Shown: positions 17,754 to 30,205 of the stretch, piece after piece
Position numbering within the stretch: position 1 is the first letter of the stretch
How the letters are laid out: the number at the start of each line of letters is the position of its first letter
Assembly (NCBI GenBank): GCA_028871795.1
Contig: JAGWMG010000010.1
Span: 61,204 to 125,203, forward strand
From: Alphaproteobacteria bacterium
GTDB taxonomy: Bacteria; Pseudomonadota; Alphaproteobacteria; Micropepsales; Micropepsaceae
Direction of reading: 5' to 3'
DNA length: 64,000 nt
Made by a program: the position numbers and the translations under genes
The notes under the pieces: model-generated
Seen by the model: the letters and a program-made list of their open reading frames with translations, nothing else
Databases searched by the model: none
What the model was told of the DNA's origin: nothing

Positions 17754-19253
17754 ATGTTTAACCAAAATCGCGATTGGGTCGCACCAACCGCGAGGGTAGT
17801 GGTGCTGGCCGTTCTGGCCTTGGTTGTGGCGCTGGCGGCGGTTTCGTCGTCTGCGGAGGCCAGGCGCTTCCATCGCCACGCGATGCCCGCCGGTCTGACT
17901 GACCCGGACAAGGACGCCGCGCTGATTGTCGACGGCGAAACCGGCAAGATTCTTTACGCCCGCAATTCGAACGTCGAGCGGCATCCGGCCTCGCTCACCA
18001 AAATGATGACCCTCTATCTGCTCTTCGACGCGCTCAAGCGGGGGCAGATTACGATGGCGACGCCGTTGACGTTCTCCTCCCACGCGGCGACACAGCAGGC
18101 GACCAACCTGCATGTCAGCGCGGGAGACACGATCCAGGTCGAGACCGCCATCCGGGCCATCGTCGTGCGGTCGGCGAACGATGTGGCCGTCGCTATCGCC
18201 GAGGCCATTGGCGGGACCGAAGCGCATTTCGCGGAACTGATGACCGCCAAAGCGCGCGCGCTCGGCATGAAAAACACGTTCTACCACAACGCGTCGGGTC
18301 TGCCCGATCCGATGCAGATCACGACGGCCAGCGATCTTGCGATTCTGGCCCGGCATCTGGCTTACGACTATCCGCAGTATTTCCACTATTTCGCCACCAG
18401 GGCGTTCGACTTCCGCGGCGTGCACTATAACGGTCACGACAATCTGCTCGGCCGCTACGAAGGGGCGGACGGCATCAAGACGGGCTACACCGAGGCCTCA
18501 GGCTTCAACCTGGTTTCGTCCGTCGTGCGCGACAACGCGCATGTCATCGGTGTGGTCCTTGGCGGACGCACGGCACGTCGCCGCGACAAGGAAATGATGC
18601 GTCTGCTCGACGACACATTCGCCCAGGTCCAACGCAATCCTACCCTCATCGCGCGCGCGCAGATTCCGTGGCAGATGGTGGCGCAGAACACAATTCCGTA
18701 TGCCGAGCAGGACGTGCAGCAGAACTTTACCGCGCTGCCGGGCGCGCGGGGCGCTATGTCGGACGCCGACGACGAGGATGCCGCAGAGTCCCGCACCGAC
18801 GAGGACACGGGCGTATTTGGCGACGCGCCCGCCTCGCCGAACGCCGGAACGGCGCCCGTGACACCGGCTCCGAGGCCGCAGCCGGTCGTGGTCGCGGCCT
18901 ATCAACCGCCTAAGCTCACAATTCCAAAGCCGGTTTTGCGGACGGAGGTAGGCGAAGGCGACATCGGCGACAGCGGAACGCCGATCCCGTCGCTTGGCAT
19001 CCATGACTGGACCATCCAGATCGGCGCCTTCACCGATCTCACGCAGGCGCGGACGCAGCTGGCGGACTATGCGGAAAAGTCGATGGACATTCTGGGGCAG
19101 GCCCAGCGGATCGTCGTGCCGTTCCAATCGATCGACGGACACTTACTCTATCGCGCCCGCTTTGGCCCCTTCCTGGAGCGGGAAGCGCGCCAAGTCTGCG
19201 CCCGCCTGACCGAGCGCGGGCAAACTTGCTTCGCCGCTATTTCGACGCGCTGA
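17754..19253 (+). CDS. D-alanyl-D-alanine carboxypeptidase (DacF/PBP5-type) with SPOR domain
   Basis: The 499-aa periplasmic enzyme trims stem peptides of peptidoglycan. ATG 17754 gives a signal/anchor (VVVLAVLALVVALAAVSSSAEA). The serine peptidase S11 motifs are S80-L-T-K83, S140-A-N142 and K242-T-G244. A Pro/Ala-rich linker leads to a C-terminal SPOR domain (about 415-495, starting IHDWTIQIGAFTDLTQA), which binds denuded glycan at the division site. This fusion of carboxypeptidase and SPOR is common in alphaproteobacteria. Confidence 0.92.
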   Translation: MFNQNRDWVAPTARVVVLAVLALVVALAAVSSSAEARRFHRHAMPAGLTDPDKDAALIVDGETGKILYARNSNVERHPASLTKMMTLYLLFDALKRGQITMATPLTFSSHAATQQATNLHVSAGDTIQVETAIRAIVVRSANDVAVAIAEAIGGTEAHFAELMTAKARALGMKNTFYHNASGLPDPMQITTASDLAILARHLAYDYPQYFHYFATRAFDFRGVHYNGHDNLLGRYEGADGIKTGYTEASGFNLVSSVVRDNAHVIGVVLGGRTARRRDKEMMRLLDDTFAQVQRNPTLIARAQIPWQMVAQNTIPYAEQDVQQNFTALPGARGAMSDADDEDAAESRTDEDTGVFGDAPASPNAGTAPVTPAPRPQPVVVAAYQPPKLTIPKPVLRTEVGEGDIGDSGTPIPSLGIHDWTIQIGAFTDLTQARTQLADYAEKSMDILGQAQRIVVPFQSIDGHLLYRARFGPFLEREARQVCARLTERGQTCFAAISTR

Positions 19254-19416
19254 ACCAATCGTGAAAGCCTGACGCAAGGCGCCTGCCGCTAAGGTGTTGC
19301 GATGCGTCGTTTCGCACCAGAAACGGTCGGTCGCAGCCTCTTTATGCATTTGCGTTACCTAATTTTAAGCGTTTCCAAGCGATAAACCGGCTTCCCTGGG
19401 CTTTTTGGTACGACAG

Positions 19417-20124
19417 ATGGCCGCATCGCGTTCTTTCTTCGAGAAGACGACAAGGCTCATACCTTACGGCGCGACGCGGCCTATGGGCATGCAACTTCTG
19501 TCGGTCGCATTGGCGCTGTTGTGTTCGGCAGCCCTGCTGCTCGGACTGAACCTTGTCGATCTGCATCGCCAAGTTGCCCGGGACCGTGACGCCGACAAAA
19601 TCATCGAGCAGTTGGACAAGACAACGAACCACCTGCTCGGCATCGAGGTGGCGGTGCGTGGCTATGCGCTCTTCGGCAATCCGCAGCTGCTTGGCCGCTA
19701 CGAAAAAGAACTGAGCAAACTCGCGGCTGCAATGGCTACTCTGGGCCAATTAACGACCGATACGCCCCTCCACAAATCTGCCACGGAGCGCATACGCCGT
19801 GCAGTCGGCGTCAGGGTAAGAATCGTCTCACACGTGATGAGCATGACGCCTGACCCTCCAATCAGGCTGGCCATCGCCCTTCGTGATGCCACGGCACGTG
19901 GTTCCATCGACGCGGCGCGTGACGCCATCGCCGGGATGCGGCTCGCGGAAGAGGAACACCGGGAGCAGATGGCGGCTGCAACCGAACAGAAGGCCGTATA
20001 CAGTTTTGCCCTGGCGGCGGCGATCGCCGTCGTGTCTATGCTCGTCGGAGCGCTGGGGACGTCGTTCGCGCTGTTCGGCGCGCGGGTCGCACCGCTCCAG
20101 CCGCAACGATCGCCTTCGAGCTGA
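19417..20124 (+). CDS. Membrane protein with periplasmic CHASE3-like sensor region and no output domain
   Basis: The 235-aa product has a membrane segment near residues 24-45 (MQLLSVALALLCSAALLLGL), a helical periplasmic region of about 140 residues, and a second membrane segment near 195-220 (FALAAAIAVVSMLVGALGTSF). It then stops after a short tail. The pattern TTNHLLGIEVAVRGYALFGNPQLLGRYE resembles CHASE3 sensor domains (QTAxRGYLLTGdexyLxxY). No kinase, HAMP, cyclase or methyl-accepting domain follows, so it may be a stand-alone sensor or a truncated receptor. ATG 19417 is chosen; a TTG at 19405 is also in frame. Confidence 0.65.
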   Translation: MAASRSFFEKTTRLIPYGATRPMGMQLLSVALALLCSAALLLGLNLVDLHRQVARDRDADKIIEQLDKTTNHLLGIEVAVRGYALFGNPQLLGRYEKELSKLAAAMATLGQLTTDTPLHKSATERIRRAVGVRVRIVSHVMSMTPDPPIRLAIALRDATARGSIDAARDAIAGMRLAEEEHREQMAAATEQKAVYSFALAAAIAVVSMLVGALGTSFALFGARVAPLQPQRSPSS

Positions 20125-20191
20125 GCCGCGGACCTCGCGTCAGCTTCCGTCGGCCCGAATTTCTGAGCCGATATTCCGTACAAAAATTCCG

Positions 20192-20235
20192 CTTTACACG
20201 CCCGAGAATGTTTGCTAATTGTAATTAGTGTAAAG
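20192..20235. promoter_or_regulatory. Nested inverted repeats upstream of small membrane peptide gene
   Basis: CTTTACAC (20192-20199) and GTGTAAAG (20228-20235) form a perfect 8-bp inverted repeat. Inside it, CTAATTGTAATTAG (20215-20228) is a palindrome with a 2-base centre. The patch is much more AT-rich than its surroundings. It probably binds a dimeric regulator, but I cannot name it. Confidence 0.45.
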
Positions 20236-20363
20236 TAAGGTTTTGGGCGGAAGGTTCTGTCGAAGACCGGCTCTTTAGCCAGAATCCCACCCCCCGCAAA
20301 ACCAGTAATCGTATCGCGCGTTGCGACAGGCGTCGGGTAACCCTAGATACAGGGTGAGGCACC

Positions 20364-20498
20364 ATGCAATCCTATTTTTCACCGGCGTTCACACTTCATC
20401 TGCACAGACCGCGAAGAAGGATGCTCACGCTTAACGGGTGGCTCGTCATGGCCCTTTTTGCCGTCGCATCGGGACTAATTCTGGGAATAGTCATCTAA
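20364..20498 (+). CDS. Small membrane protein, 44 aa
   Basis: A short frame from ATG 20364 behind an excellent ribosome-binding sequence (GGGTGAGGCACC). It encodes a basic N-terminal half (HLHRPRRRMLTLNG) followed by one hydrophobic helix (WLVMALFAVASGLILGIVI) that ends the protein. It would be a tail-anchored or single-pass peptide with N-terminus in the cytoplasm. It has no recognised family. The upstream AT-rich palindromes support its being a real, regulated gene. Confidence 0.5.
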   Translation: MQSYFSPAFTLHLHRPRRRMLTLNGWLVMALFAVASGLILGIVI

Positions 20499-20546
20499 TT
20501 CATGGAGGCGGGCGCTTAAAGCGATTCCCCAACCGCTTTCATGTAT

Positions 20547-20618
20547 CGAGCGGGCGGCTCCCTCCGGAACGCGCCCCAGCCCCTAAGCACCGATGGAGCG
20601 GCCCGCTCGATTTCTCCC
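20547..20618. repeat. Long imperfect inverted repeat downstream of putA
   Basis: ATCGAGCGGGCGGCTCC and its near-complement GGAGCGGCCCGCTCGAT form a stem of about 17 bases with a loop of about 30. A smaller AGCGGA/TCCGCT repeat follows at about 20629-20658. They lie just beyond the stop of putA and may terminate or stabilise its mRNA. There is no T-tract, so it is not a classical terminator. Confidence 0.4.
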
Positions 20619-20655
20619 CGCTGTATAAGCGGACATTTCCCGCGGAATTTATCCG

Positions 20656-23600
20656 CTAACTCGAGCTCAGCAGCGCCGCGTTGCCGCCGACAGCCGCCGT
20701 GTTCACGGTATAGGTGCGCTCCAGCGCAAAGCGGAAGAGATAATGCGGCCCGCCGGCTTTCGGGCCGGTGCCCGACAAGCCCTCGCCGCCGAAGGGCTGG
20801 ACGCCGACGACGGCGCCGATCTGGTTGCGGTTGACGTAGATGTTGCCGACATGCGCCCGCGCCCGCACGAAGGCCGCCGTCTCCTCGATGCGGCTGTGCA
20901 CGCCCAGCGTCAGCCCGTAACCGGTGGCGTTGATGGCTTCGCACACCTTGTCGAGCTTGTCCGCCGCATAGCGCACGACATGCAGCACCGGACCGAACAC
21001 CTCGCGCGGCAATTGCGCGATCGACTGGATCTCGAAGGCGTGCGGCGGGAAGAAGACCCCGGCTTCGTGTTCCGGCCCGAGTTCCAGCTTGCGCAGCAGT
21101 TTCGCATCGCGTTGCATGCGCGCCGCATGGACTTCCAGAGGTTCGCGCGCCGCCTCGTCGATCACCGGACCGACATCGGTTGCCGGATCCATCGGATCGC
21201 CGATCCGAAGCTGATCCATCGCTCCTAGGATCATGTCCAGCATCTTGTCGGCGACGTCCTCCTGCAGGAACAGCACGCGCAAGGCCGAACAGCGCTGGCC
21301 CGCGCTGTCGAACGCGGAGGCGACGGTATCGCGCGCCACCTGCTCCGGCAGAGCGGTCGAATCCGCGATCATCGCGTTCTGGCCGCCGGTCTCGGCGATC
21401 AAGGTCGCGATGGGGCCGTCGCGTCCCGCCAGCGTGCGATTGATGGCCATGGCCGCTTCCGTCGAACCGGTCAGGACCACGCCGGCCAGGCGCGCATCGG
21501 GAAACAACGCGCCGCCCAGCTTCGATCCGCTGCCGGGCAGCAGATGCAGTACGTCCTTCGGCACGCCTGCTTCGTACAGCAGCGCCACCGCCGCGGCCGC
21601 GATAAGCGGCGTCGGCCCAGCGGGCTTGGCGAGCACCGCGTTCCCGGCCGCCAACGCTGCGGCGACCTGTCCGGTGAAGATGGCGAGTGGAAAGTTCCAC
21701 GGACTGATGCAGGCGAACACGCCCTTGCCGTGCAACGTCAGTTCGTTGGCTTCGCCCGTCGGGCCCGGCAGCTTTTCCGTCGCCGAGAAATGCCGGCGCG
21801 CGTGCTGCGCATAATAGCGCAGGTAATCGACCGCTTCGCGCAATTCGCCGAGCGCGGCGGCAAGCGTCTTGCCGCCTTCGCGGACGGTGAGCGCCAGCAA
21901 TTTCGGACGGTTGGCTTCGTACAGATCGGCCGCGCGCTCCAAGATCGCGCCGCGCGCGTCGCCGCCGATACCGTCCCAGCGGTCCCGCGCGCCGTAGGCG
22001 CTGCCGAGCGCTTCGAGCGCATCGGCCGGGGTCGCTTCGCTCACATGTCCGACCGGACGGCGGCGATCGGCAGGATCGAAGGTGGCGCGGGCCTTGCCCT
22101 CGCGCCGGACGCCGGCGATCACCGGCGCGGCGAGCGCGGGTTCGCGCAAGGCGTCGCCCATCGCTGTCAGGACCGGTGCGCTCGACCGCGGATCGCTCCA
22201 CAGGAATCCGGAAGAATTCTTCCTCTCCGAAAAAAGGTCTCGTGGAAGCGGGATGCGCGGATTGCGAAGCGGCTTCTCCTTCGCCAGTTGCGTGACGGGA
22301 TCGGCAATCAGCGTCTCCAGCGGCGCTTCGTCGTCCGCCATGCGGTTGACGAAAGAGGTGTTGGCCCCGTTCTCCAGCAAGCGGCGGACGAGATAGGCGA
22401 GCAGGTCCTCGTGGCTGCCGACCGGCGCATAGATGCGCGTCCCGGCGCCCACCGACGAAGGCTTTTTGACCTCGTGATAGAGCTCATACAGGGACTCGCC
22501 CATCCCGTGCAGCCGCTGATATTCGAAATCCCGGTTGGCGCCCGAGAGAACTTCCACCACCGAGAGCGTGTGGGCGTTGTGTGTCGCGAATTGCGGAAAG
22601 ATTTCTTCGCGGGCCGCCAGGATGGCGCGCGCGCAGGCGATATAGGACGTGTCCGTTGCCGCCTTGCGCGTGAACACGGGATAATCGGCGAGCCCCATCT
22701 CCTGGGCGCGCTTGATCTCGGAATCCCAGTATGCCCCCTTCACCAGCCGCACCGGAATCCGGCGCCCCTGGCGGCGCGCCAGATCGATCAGCCAGTCGAG
22801 TTCCGGCAAGGCCCGCTTCTGATAGGCCTGCACCGCCAGCCCGAGACCGTTCCAGCCCTTGAGATCGTCCGCATCCGTGAGCGCCTCGAACAGATCGAGC
22901 ATGATTTCGAGCCTGTCGGCTTCCTCGGAGTCGATGGTGACCGCAACGTTCGCCGCGCGGGCGCGGCGCGCCAGGTCGGCCAGGGCGGGCAAGAGTTCGG
23001 CCATGACGCGCCGGCGCTTGACCCACTCGTAGCGCGGGTGAAGCGCCGACAGCTTCACCGAAATGCTCGGGCGGTCGGTGATGGACGTGTCGTCGGAACC
23101 ATACGCCGCGGAAATGGCGTCGATACCGTTGCGGTAGGCGCCTAGATGGCGTTCGGCGTCGCGGGTGGTGTAGGCGGCCTCGCCCAGCATATCGAAGGAG
23201 ATGCGGTAACCTTTTTCCCGATAACCCCGCGCGTTTTTCATTGCTTCGGCGATGGTGCGGCCAAGCACGAATTGGCCGCCCAAGACGCGCATCGCCGTGG
23301 TGACCGCCTGGCGGATTACCGGCTCGCCCGAGCGGGCGACCAGTTTCCTGAGGATGCCGTCCAGATCCCAGCCTGCCGTCTGGTCGATGCGGACGATGCG
23401 CCCGGTCAGCATCAGCGCCCAGGTGGACGCGTTCACGAACAGCGAATCGGATTTCCCACTGTGGCTGTCCCAGTCGCCCGGAGCGATTTTGTCGCGGATC
23501 AGCCGGTCGGCAGTCTCGGCGTCCGGCACCCGCAACAGCGCCTCGGCGAGGCACATCAGCGCCACACCTTCCTCCGTCGACAGGGCGTATTCCTGAGTGA

Positions 23601-23814
23601 AGGCGTCGACGCCGCCGCGCCGCGCGCCTTCGGCGCGGATGCGCCCGGCGAACTCGCGCGCCAGGGCCTGCGTGGCGGCATTCTCGGCGGGCGTCAATTT
23701 CGCCTGGTTGATCCGCTCCGCCGAGACGGCGTTCTCGTCGGTAAGGTAGGCATCGGCGATGGCTTGGCGCAGTTTGTCGGTCATGTGGGCGAAATCGTTG
23801 GGTGGCGAGTCCAT
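20656..23814 (-). CDS. putA: Bifunctional proline dehydrogenase / 1-pyrroline-5-carboxylate dehydrogenase
   Basis: PutA oxidises proline to glutamate in two steps with channelled intermediate. The 1052-aa protein starts at ATG 23814 behind AGGA. It has a PRODH barrel with VSAYGSDDTSITDRPSISVKL-type and VKGAYWDSEIKRAQE motifs, VFTRKAATDTSYIACA and ATHNAHT. An aldehyde dehydrogenase half carries ISPWNFPLAIF, TGSTEAAMAI and the catalytic Cys in SAGQRCSALRVLF, ending in a short tail. It has no N-terminal ribbon-helix-helix domain, so it is not the autoregulatory PutA type. It is divergent from panC. Confidence 0.96.
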   Translation of the reverse strand: MDSPPNDFAHMTDKLRQAIADAYLTDENAVSAERINQAKLTPAENAATQALAREFAGRIRAEGARRGGVDAFTQEYALSTEEGVALMCLAEALLRVPDAETADRLIRDKIAPGDWDSHSGKSDSLFVNASTWALMLTGRIVRIDQTAGWDLDGILRKLVARSGEPVIRQAVTTAMRVLGGQFVLGRTIAEAMKNARGYREKGYRISFDMLGEAAYTTRDAERHLGAYRNGIDAISAAYGSDDTSITDRPSISVKLSALHPRYEWVKRRRVMAELLPALADLARRARAANVAVTIDSEEADRLEIMLDLFEALTDADDLKGWNGLGLAVQAYQKRALPELDWLIDLARRQGRRIPVRLVKGAYWDSEIKRAQEMGLADYPVFTRKAATDTSYIACARAILAAREEIFPQFATHNAHTLSVVEVLSGANRDFEYQRLHGMGESLYELYHEVKKPSSVGAGTRIYAPVGSHEDLLAYLVRRLLENGANTSFVNRMADDEAPLETLIADPVTQLAKEKPLRNPRIPLPRDLFSERKNSSGFLWSDPRSSAPVLTAMGDALREPALAAPVIAGVRREGKARATFDPADRRRPVGHVSEATPADALEALGSAYGARDRWDGIGGDARGAILERAADLYEANRPKLLALTVREGGKTLAAALGELREAVDYLRYYAQHARRHFSATEKLPGPTGEANELTLHGKGVFACISPWNFPLAIFTGQVAAALAAGNAVLAKPAGPTPLIAAAAVALLYEAGVPKDVLHLLPGSGSKLGGALFPDARLAGVVLTGSTEAAMAINRTLAGRDGPIATLIAETGGQNAMIADSTALPEQVARDTVASAFDSAGQRCSALRVLFLQEDVADKMLDMILGAMDQLRIGDPMDPATDVGPVIDEAAREPLEVHAARMQRDAKLLRKLELGPEHEAGVFFPPHAFEIQSIAQLPREVFGPVLHVVRYAADKLDKVCEAINATGYGLTLGVHSRIEETAAFVRARAHVGNIYVNRNQIGAVVGVQPFGGEGLSGTGPKAGGPHYLFRFALERTYTVNTAAVGGNAALLSSS

Positions 23815-23855
23815 TCTAGCGCGTCCTGGCGTCTGCGCGCTAATCTGTCGGAGCC

Positions 23856-24698
23856 ATGTCTGCGCCCCAGATCGTCGAGACCATCGCCGCACTGCGCACC
23901 CGGCTCGCTGCCGCCCGCGGCGCGAGGATCGGGCTGGTGCCGACCATGGGCGCCTTGCACGAAGGCCATTTGTCGTTGGTGCGCGAGACACGAAAGCGCG
24001 CCGATACGGTCGTCGTCAGCATTTTCGTAAACCCGGCGCAGTTCGCCCCGCACGAAGATTTCGACCGCTATCCGCGAACGCTCGAGGCCGACGCCGGCAA
24101 GCTGGCTGCGGCCGGAGGCACGGATCTGATCTTCGCTCCGCCGGTGGGCGAAATGTACCCGCGCGGATATGCCACCACGATCGAGGTCGGCGGACCGAGC
24201 CGTGGGCTGGAGACAGATTTCAGGCCACATTTCTTCGCGGGCGTGGCGACCATCGTGACCAAGCTTCTGCTCGCCGTCATGCCGGACATGGCGACGTTCG
24301 GGGAAAAGGATTATCAGCAGCTCCTGGTCGTGCGGCGGCTGGCGGCCGATCTGGGGCTGGCGACGGAGATCGTCGGCGCAGCGATCATCCGCGAATCGGA
24401 CGGCTTGGCCATGTCCTCCCGCAATGCCTACCTGACGCCCGACGAGCGCCGCATCGCGGGACAGATGAATGTCGTGCTGAAGCGTCTCGCGGCCAAGCTG
24501 CGCAACGGAGAACCCATTGCGGTGGCGGAAGCGGACGGCAGACGCGTGCTGTTGAACGCCGGCTTTGCTTCGGTCGATTATGTTGCCGTCCGCGACACGA
24601 AGACGCTGGAGGCGCTGACGTCGCTCGACCGCCCTGCCCGTATCCTGGCCGCGGCAAAAGTCGGCGGCACGCGACTGATCGACAACATGGCGGTCTAG
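23856..24698 (+). CDS. panC: Pantothenate synthetase
   Basis: PanC joins pantoate and beta-alanine with ATP in coenzyme A synthesis. The 280-aa protein has the HIGH-like nucleotide motif PTMGALHEGHLSL, SIFVNPAQF, a KDYQQL helix, the KMSKS-like stretch MSSRNAYL, and the VDYVAVRD strand of the C-terminal domain. Length matches the family. It is divergent from putA with 41 bp between the two starts. Its stop overlaps the convergent DUF1489 gene by four bases. Confidence 0.97.
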   Translation: MSAPQIVETIAALRTRLAAARGARIGLVPTMGALHEGHLSLVRETRKRADTVVVSIFVNPAQFAPHEDFDRYPRTLEADAGKLAAAGGTDLIFAPPVGEMYPRGYATTIEVGGPSRGLETDFRPHFFAGVATIVTKLLLAVMPDMATFGEKDYQQLLVVRRLAADLGLATEIVGAAIIRESDGLAMSSRNAYLTPDERRIAGQMNVVLKRLAAKLRNGEPIAVAEADGRRVLLNAGFASVDYVAVRDTKTLEALTSLDRPARILAAAKVGGTRLIDNMAV

Positions 24699-25119
24699 AG
24701 GAGCCCCAACTCCGCCAGCTCGATCTTCAGCGCTTCCGGCAGGTTCACGCCCTTGAGATCGCGCGCGTCGGGCGGCGCATCTTTGGCGTTCAGATAACGC
24801 CAGCCCTGGAACGGGCGATGGAAGCGGCGCACCGTCAGCACAAGTTTCGGCTCATAGACCAGTCCGCAATGCGGCACGCCGTTCCTCACCACCGCCTTGA
24901 GGTCGAGAAGCCGCTGGCGCACCGCGATATGCCCTTTGATGACCCAATAGAGCGAACCGCCGTCGAGCAGTTCTTCGCCACGCTTGGGCGTCATCCGCGT
25001 CACGTGCATGAGCACCGGCGGACGCTTCTTCCTTTTCAATTCCTTGAGACGCCCCGCCTGCCACTCCGCCAATTCCGCGACGCTGTCCACGCCGACGCAA
25101 AGCTTGATGAGATGCAAGC

Positions 25120-25123
<4 letters not shown>
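24695..25123 (-). CDS. DUF1489 family protein
   Basis: The 142-aa product begins at TTG 25123, which overlaps the mccA stop (TTGA) and follows GGGAG. The N-terminus LHLIKLCVGVDSVAEL and the following RMTPKRGEELLDGGSLYWVIKG are the family signature. The end KGVNLPEALKIELAELGLL is also typical. The function is unknown and the protein is soluble. The overlap suggests translational coupling to mccA. Confidence 0.88.
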
Positions 25124-27009
<1,886 letters not shown>

Positions 27010-27113
27010 CAGGCCATATTGGCTAACAGAGATAAACCCAAAAAACCGGATGAAAGTTTTACGCGCATTTAAGGCGGGGATGCGAGCGTCGCGCGCCTTT
27101 GGAGAGACCGTCG

Positions 27114-27545
27114 ATGCATCAGCTCGTTTATGTCAGCGCCGCGTCCTGGGCCATGAGCAATGCCGATCTGAACGGAATACTCGACGTGTCGAGACGCAAC
27201 AACCGCCGCGACGGCGTGACCGGCATGCTCCTGTACATCGACGGAGGTTTTCTGCAGGTGCTCGAGGGTCCAAGACCCGCCGTGCAGGAAATCTTTGCGC
27301 ATATCAGGCGCGACCCAAGGCACAACGCGGTGCGCGTCCTGGTCGAACAGGAAATCCGCGAACGGTTGTTCGCCGGTTGGAGCATGGGCTTCGACCGCCT
27401 CGATCCCGGACAGCCGCGCACGGCGGATGTCTTCGCCGTCACGCACGAGGCGATCGAGAACGCCGTGTCGCCCGAGGAGGCCGCGGACATCGCGATCCTC
27501 CTCAGGAACTTCTACAAGGTGAATTCCGGCGTGCGCGCGGCCTAG
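27114..27545 (+). CDS. BLUF-domain blue-light photoreceptor
   Basis: BLUF proteins bind FAD and respond to blue light. The 143-aa protein starts at ATG 27114 behind GGAGA. The key residues fall with exactly the AppA spacing: Y6, N30, Q48, W89 and M91 (in LVYVSAAS, RRNNRRDGVTG, FLQVLEG and GWSMGF). After the domain only a helical cap of about 40 residues remains, so it is a short stand-alone BLUF protein that should act by protein-protein contact. Its stop overlaps by four bases that of the convergent small membrane protein gene. Confidence 0.93.
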   Translation: MHQLVYVSAASWAMSNADLNGILDVSRRNNRRDGVTGMLLYIDGGFLQVLEGPRPAVQEIFAHIRRDPRHNAVRVLVEQEIRERLFAGWSMGFDRLDPGQPRTADVFAVTHEAIENAVSPEEAADIAILLRNFYKVNSGVRAA

Positions 27546-27871
27546 CGGGTCGCCGCCAGGAAGACTTTTTTAACCGCGAACACGATCAGAATCATCACGA
27601 AGAACACTACATAAAGCGCGAGCGCTTCCTGCAGCAACGCCTTGTCGAAATGCGGCATGACCAGCGGCGTATGATGCATCAGCGAGGGTACGACGGCGTC
27701 CGCCGCGATGTACACGATCGCCGCCAGGATCGGCGCAAGAAACAGCCCGATGACGCTGCCCGTCGCCACTCCGAAGAACAAGGCGATGACAACGCCCATG
27801 ACCATATGCAACATGCCGAGGTGATGCACGAAGTCGACGATATACTTTGGTAAATTACTGACGATTTCCAT
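27542..27871 (-). CDS. Small three-helix membrane protein (first of a related pair)
   Basis: The 109-aa product has hydrophobic segments at about 20-43, 45-62 and 85-104 and ends with a basic tail. Loop histidines (DFVHHLGMLH and LMHHTPLVMPH) are notable. It shares overall layout with the protein encoded at 27984-28334: a loop of the form VVxxxxHxxPLxxP followed by a final hydrophobic helix. The family is not recognised. It lies tail-to-tail with the BLUF gene. Confidence 0.6.
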   Translation of the reverse strand: MEIVSNLPKYIVDFVHHLGMLHMVMGVVIALFFGVATGSVIGLFLAPILAAIVYIAADAVVPSLMHHTPLVMPHFDKALLQEALALYVVFFVMILIVFAVKKVFLAATR

Positions 27872-27983
27872 AAAACTCCCCCGCCCGTCATTCCCGTGGT
27901 TGGTACCATGAACGATAGTTCACTATACGACAGATGTTTGCGAAGTTCTATGGCCAGCGCTGCATAAATCTTGAACGCGCGGC

Positions 27984-28334
27984 CTAGCGCATGCCTTTGC
28001 CGCCGCCGCCCTTCAGCAGTTTTGTCCGCATGAAGAAGAACACCGCGATGATGATCACGTAACCGACATAAACCGCGGCCGTGTCGCGCCAGAAGCCGAC
28101 ATCGACCAGAGGCGGCAGATGGAGCGGCGCGTTATGGTCAACGACGGGGATCAGCACCAGGGCGACAATATGGACCAGCGTCGCGGCGAGCGCGATCTCC
28201 CACAATTTTTTCCAGCTCGAAAGCTGGAACGCTGCGAACAGCGCGATAATCAGGCCCAAAATCGCGTTGACGTGTTGGAATCCGAGGCGGAAAAAATCCA
28301 GAGCCTCGTTGAAGTAGTGAGAAACATCACTCAT
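27984..28334 (-). CDS. Small three-helix membrane protein (second of a related pair)
   Basis: The 116-aa product starts at ATG 28334 behind GGGTGATCC. Hydrophobic segments lie at about 25-42, 50-68 and 88-104, with DHNAPLHLPPLVD in the loop before the last one and a Lys/Gly-rich tail (RTKLLKGGGGKGMR). It resembles the protein encoded at 27542-27871 in size and topology and is transcribed in the same direction, 112 bp upstream. The function is unknown. Confidence 0.6.
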   Translation of the reverse strand: MSDVSHYFNEALDFFRLGFQHVNAILGLIIALFAAFQLSSWKKLWEIALAATLVHIVALVLIPVVDHNAPLHLPPLVDVGFWRDTAAVYVGYVIIIAVFFFMRTKLLKGGGGKGMR

Positions 28335-28451
28335 CGGATCACCCACAGAGCTAATTGTTCCGCATCTTTGAGAACGTACCCTGGGTGAATTCTATCCTAA
28401 AATTAATGCAAAGACGCGACAAAATTCGGCACCCAGCCGCAAACACAACTT

Positions 28452-28597
28452 TCAGTAGCCAAGCAGCGTCTTCCAACCGAACAGCAGCACGCCGACGACG
28501 CCGCCGAGAACGAAAAGAGCCAGCAGACAGCCTACGCATCCGAACCCACGCAAAAGTGGCGGTAGCGTGAAATACACGCTGTAGTCGTGCGCGCCGC

Positions 28598-28601
<4 letters not shown>
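28452..28601 (-). CDS. 49-aa membrane microprotein coupled to mccB
   Basis: Starts at GTG 28601 within the stop of mccB (GTGA overlap). It encodes [20 protein letters not shown], then a hydrophobic helix with two Cys ([21 protein letters not shown]) and a short WKTLLGY end. The overlap geometry matches other coupled genes in this window. The predicted product is a single-pass inner-membrane peptide of unknown role. Confidence 0.55.

Positions 28602-30201
<1,600 letters not shown>

Positions 30202-30205
<4 letters not shown>

Noticed and set aside
20656..23814. PutA as an autoregulatory DNA-binding enzyme
   Set aside because: The N-terminus lacks a ribbon-helix-helix domain and starts directly before the dehydrogenase domain.
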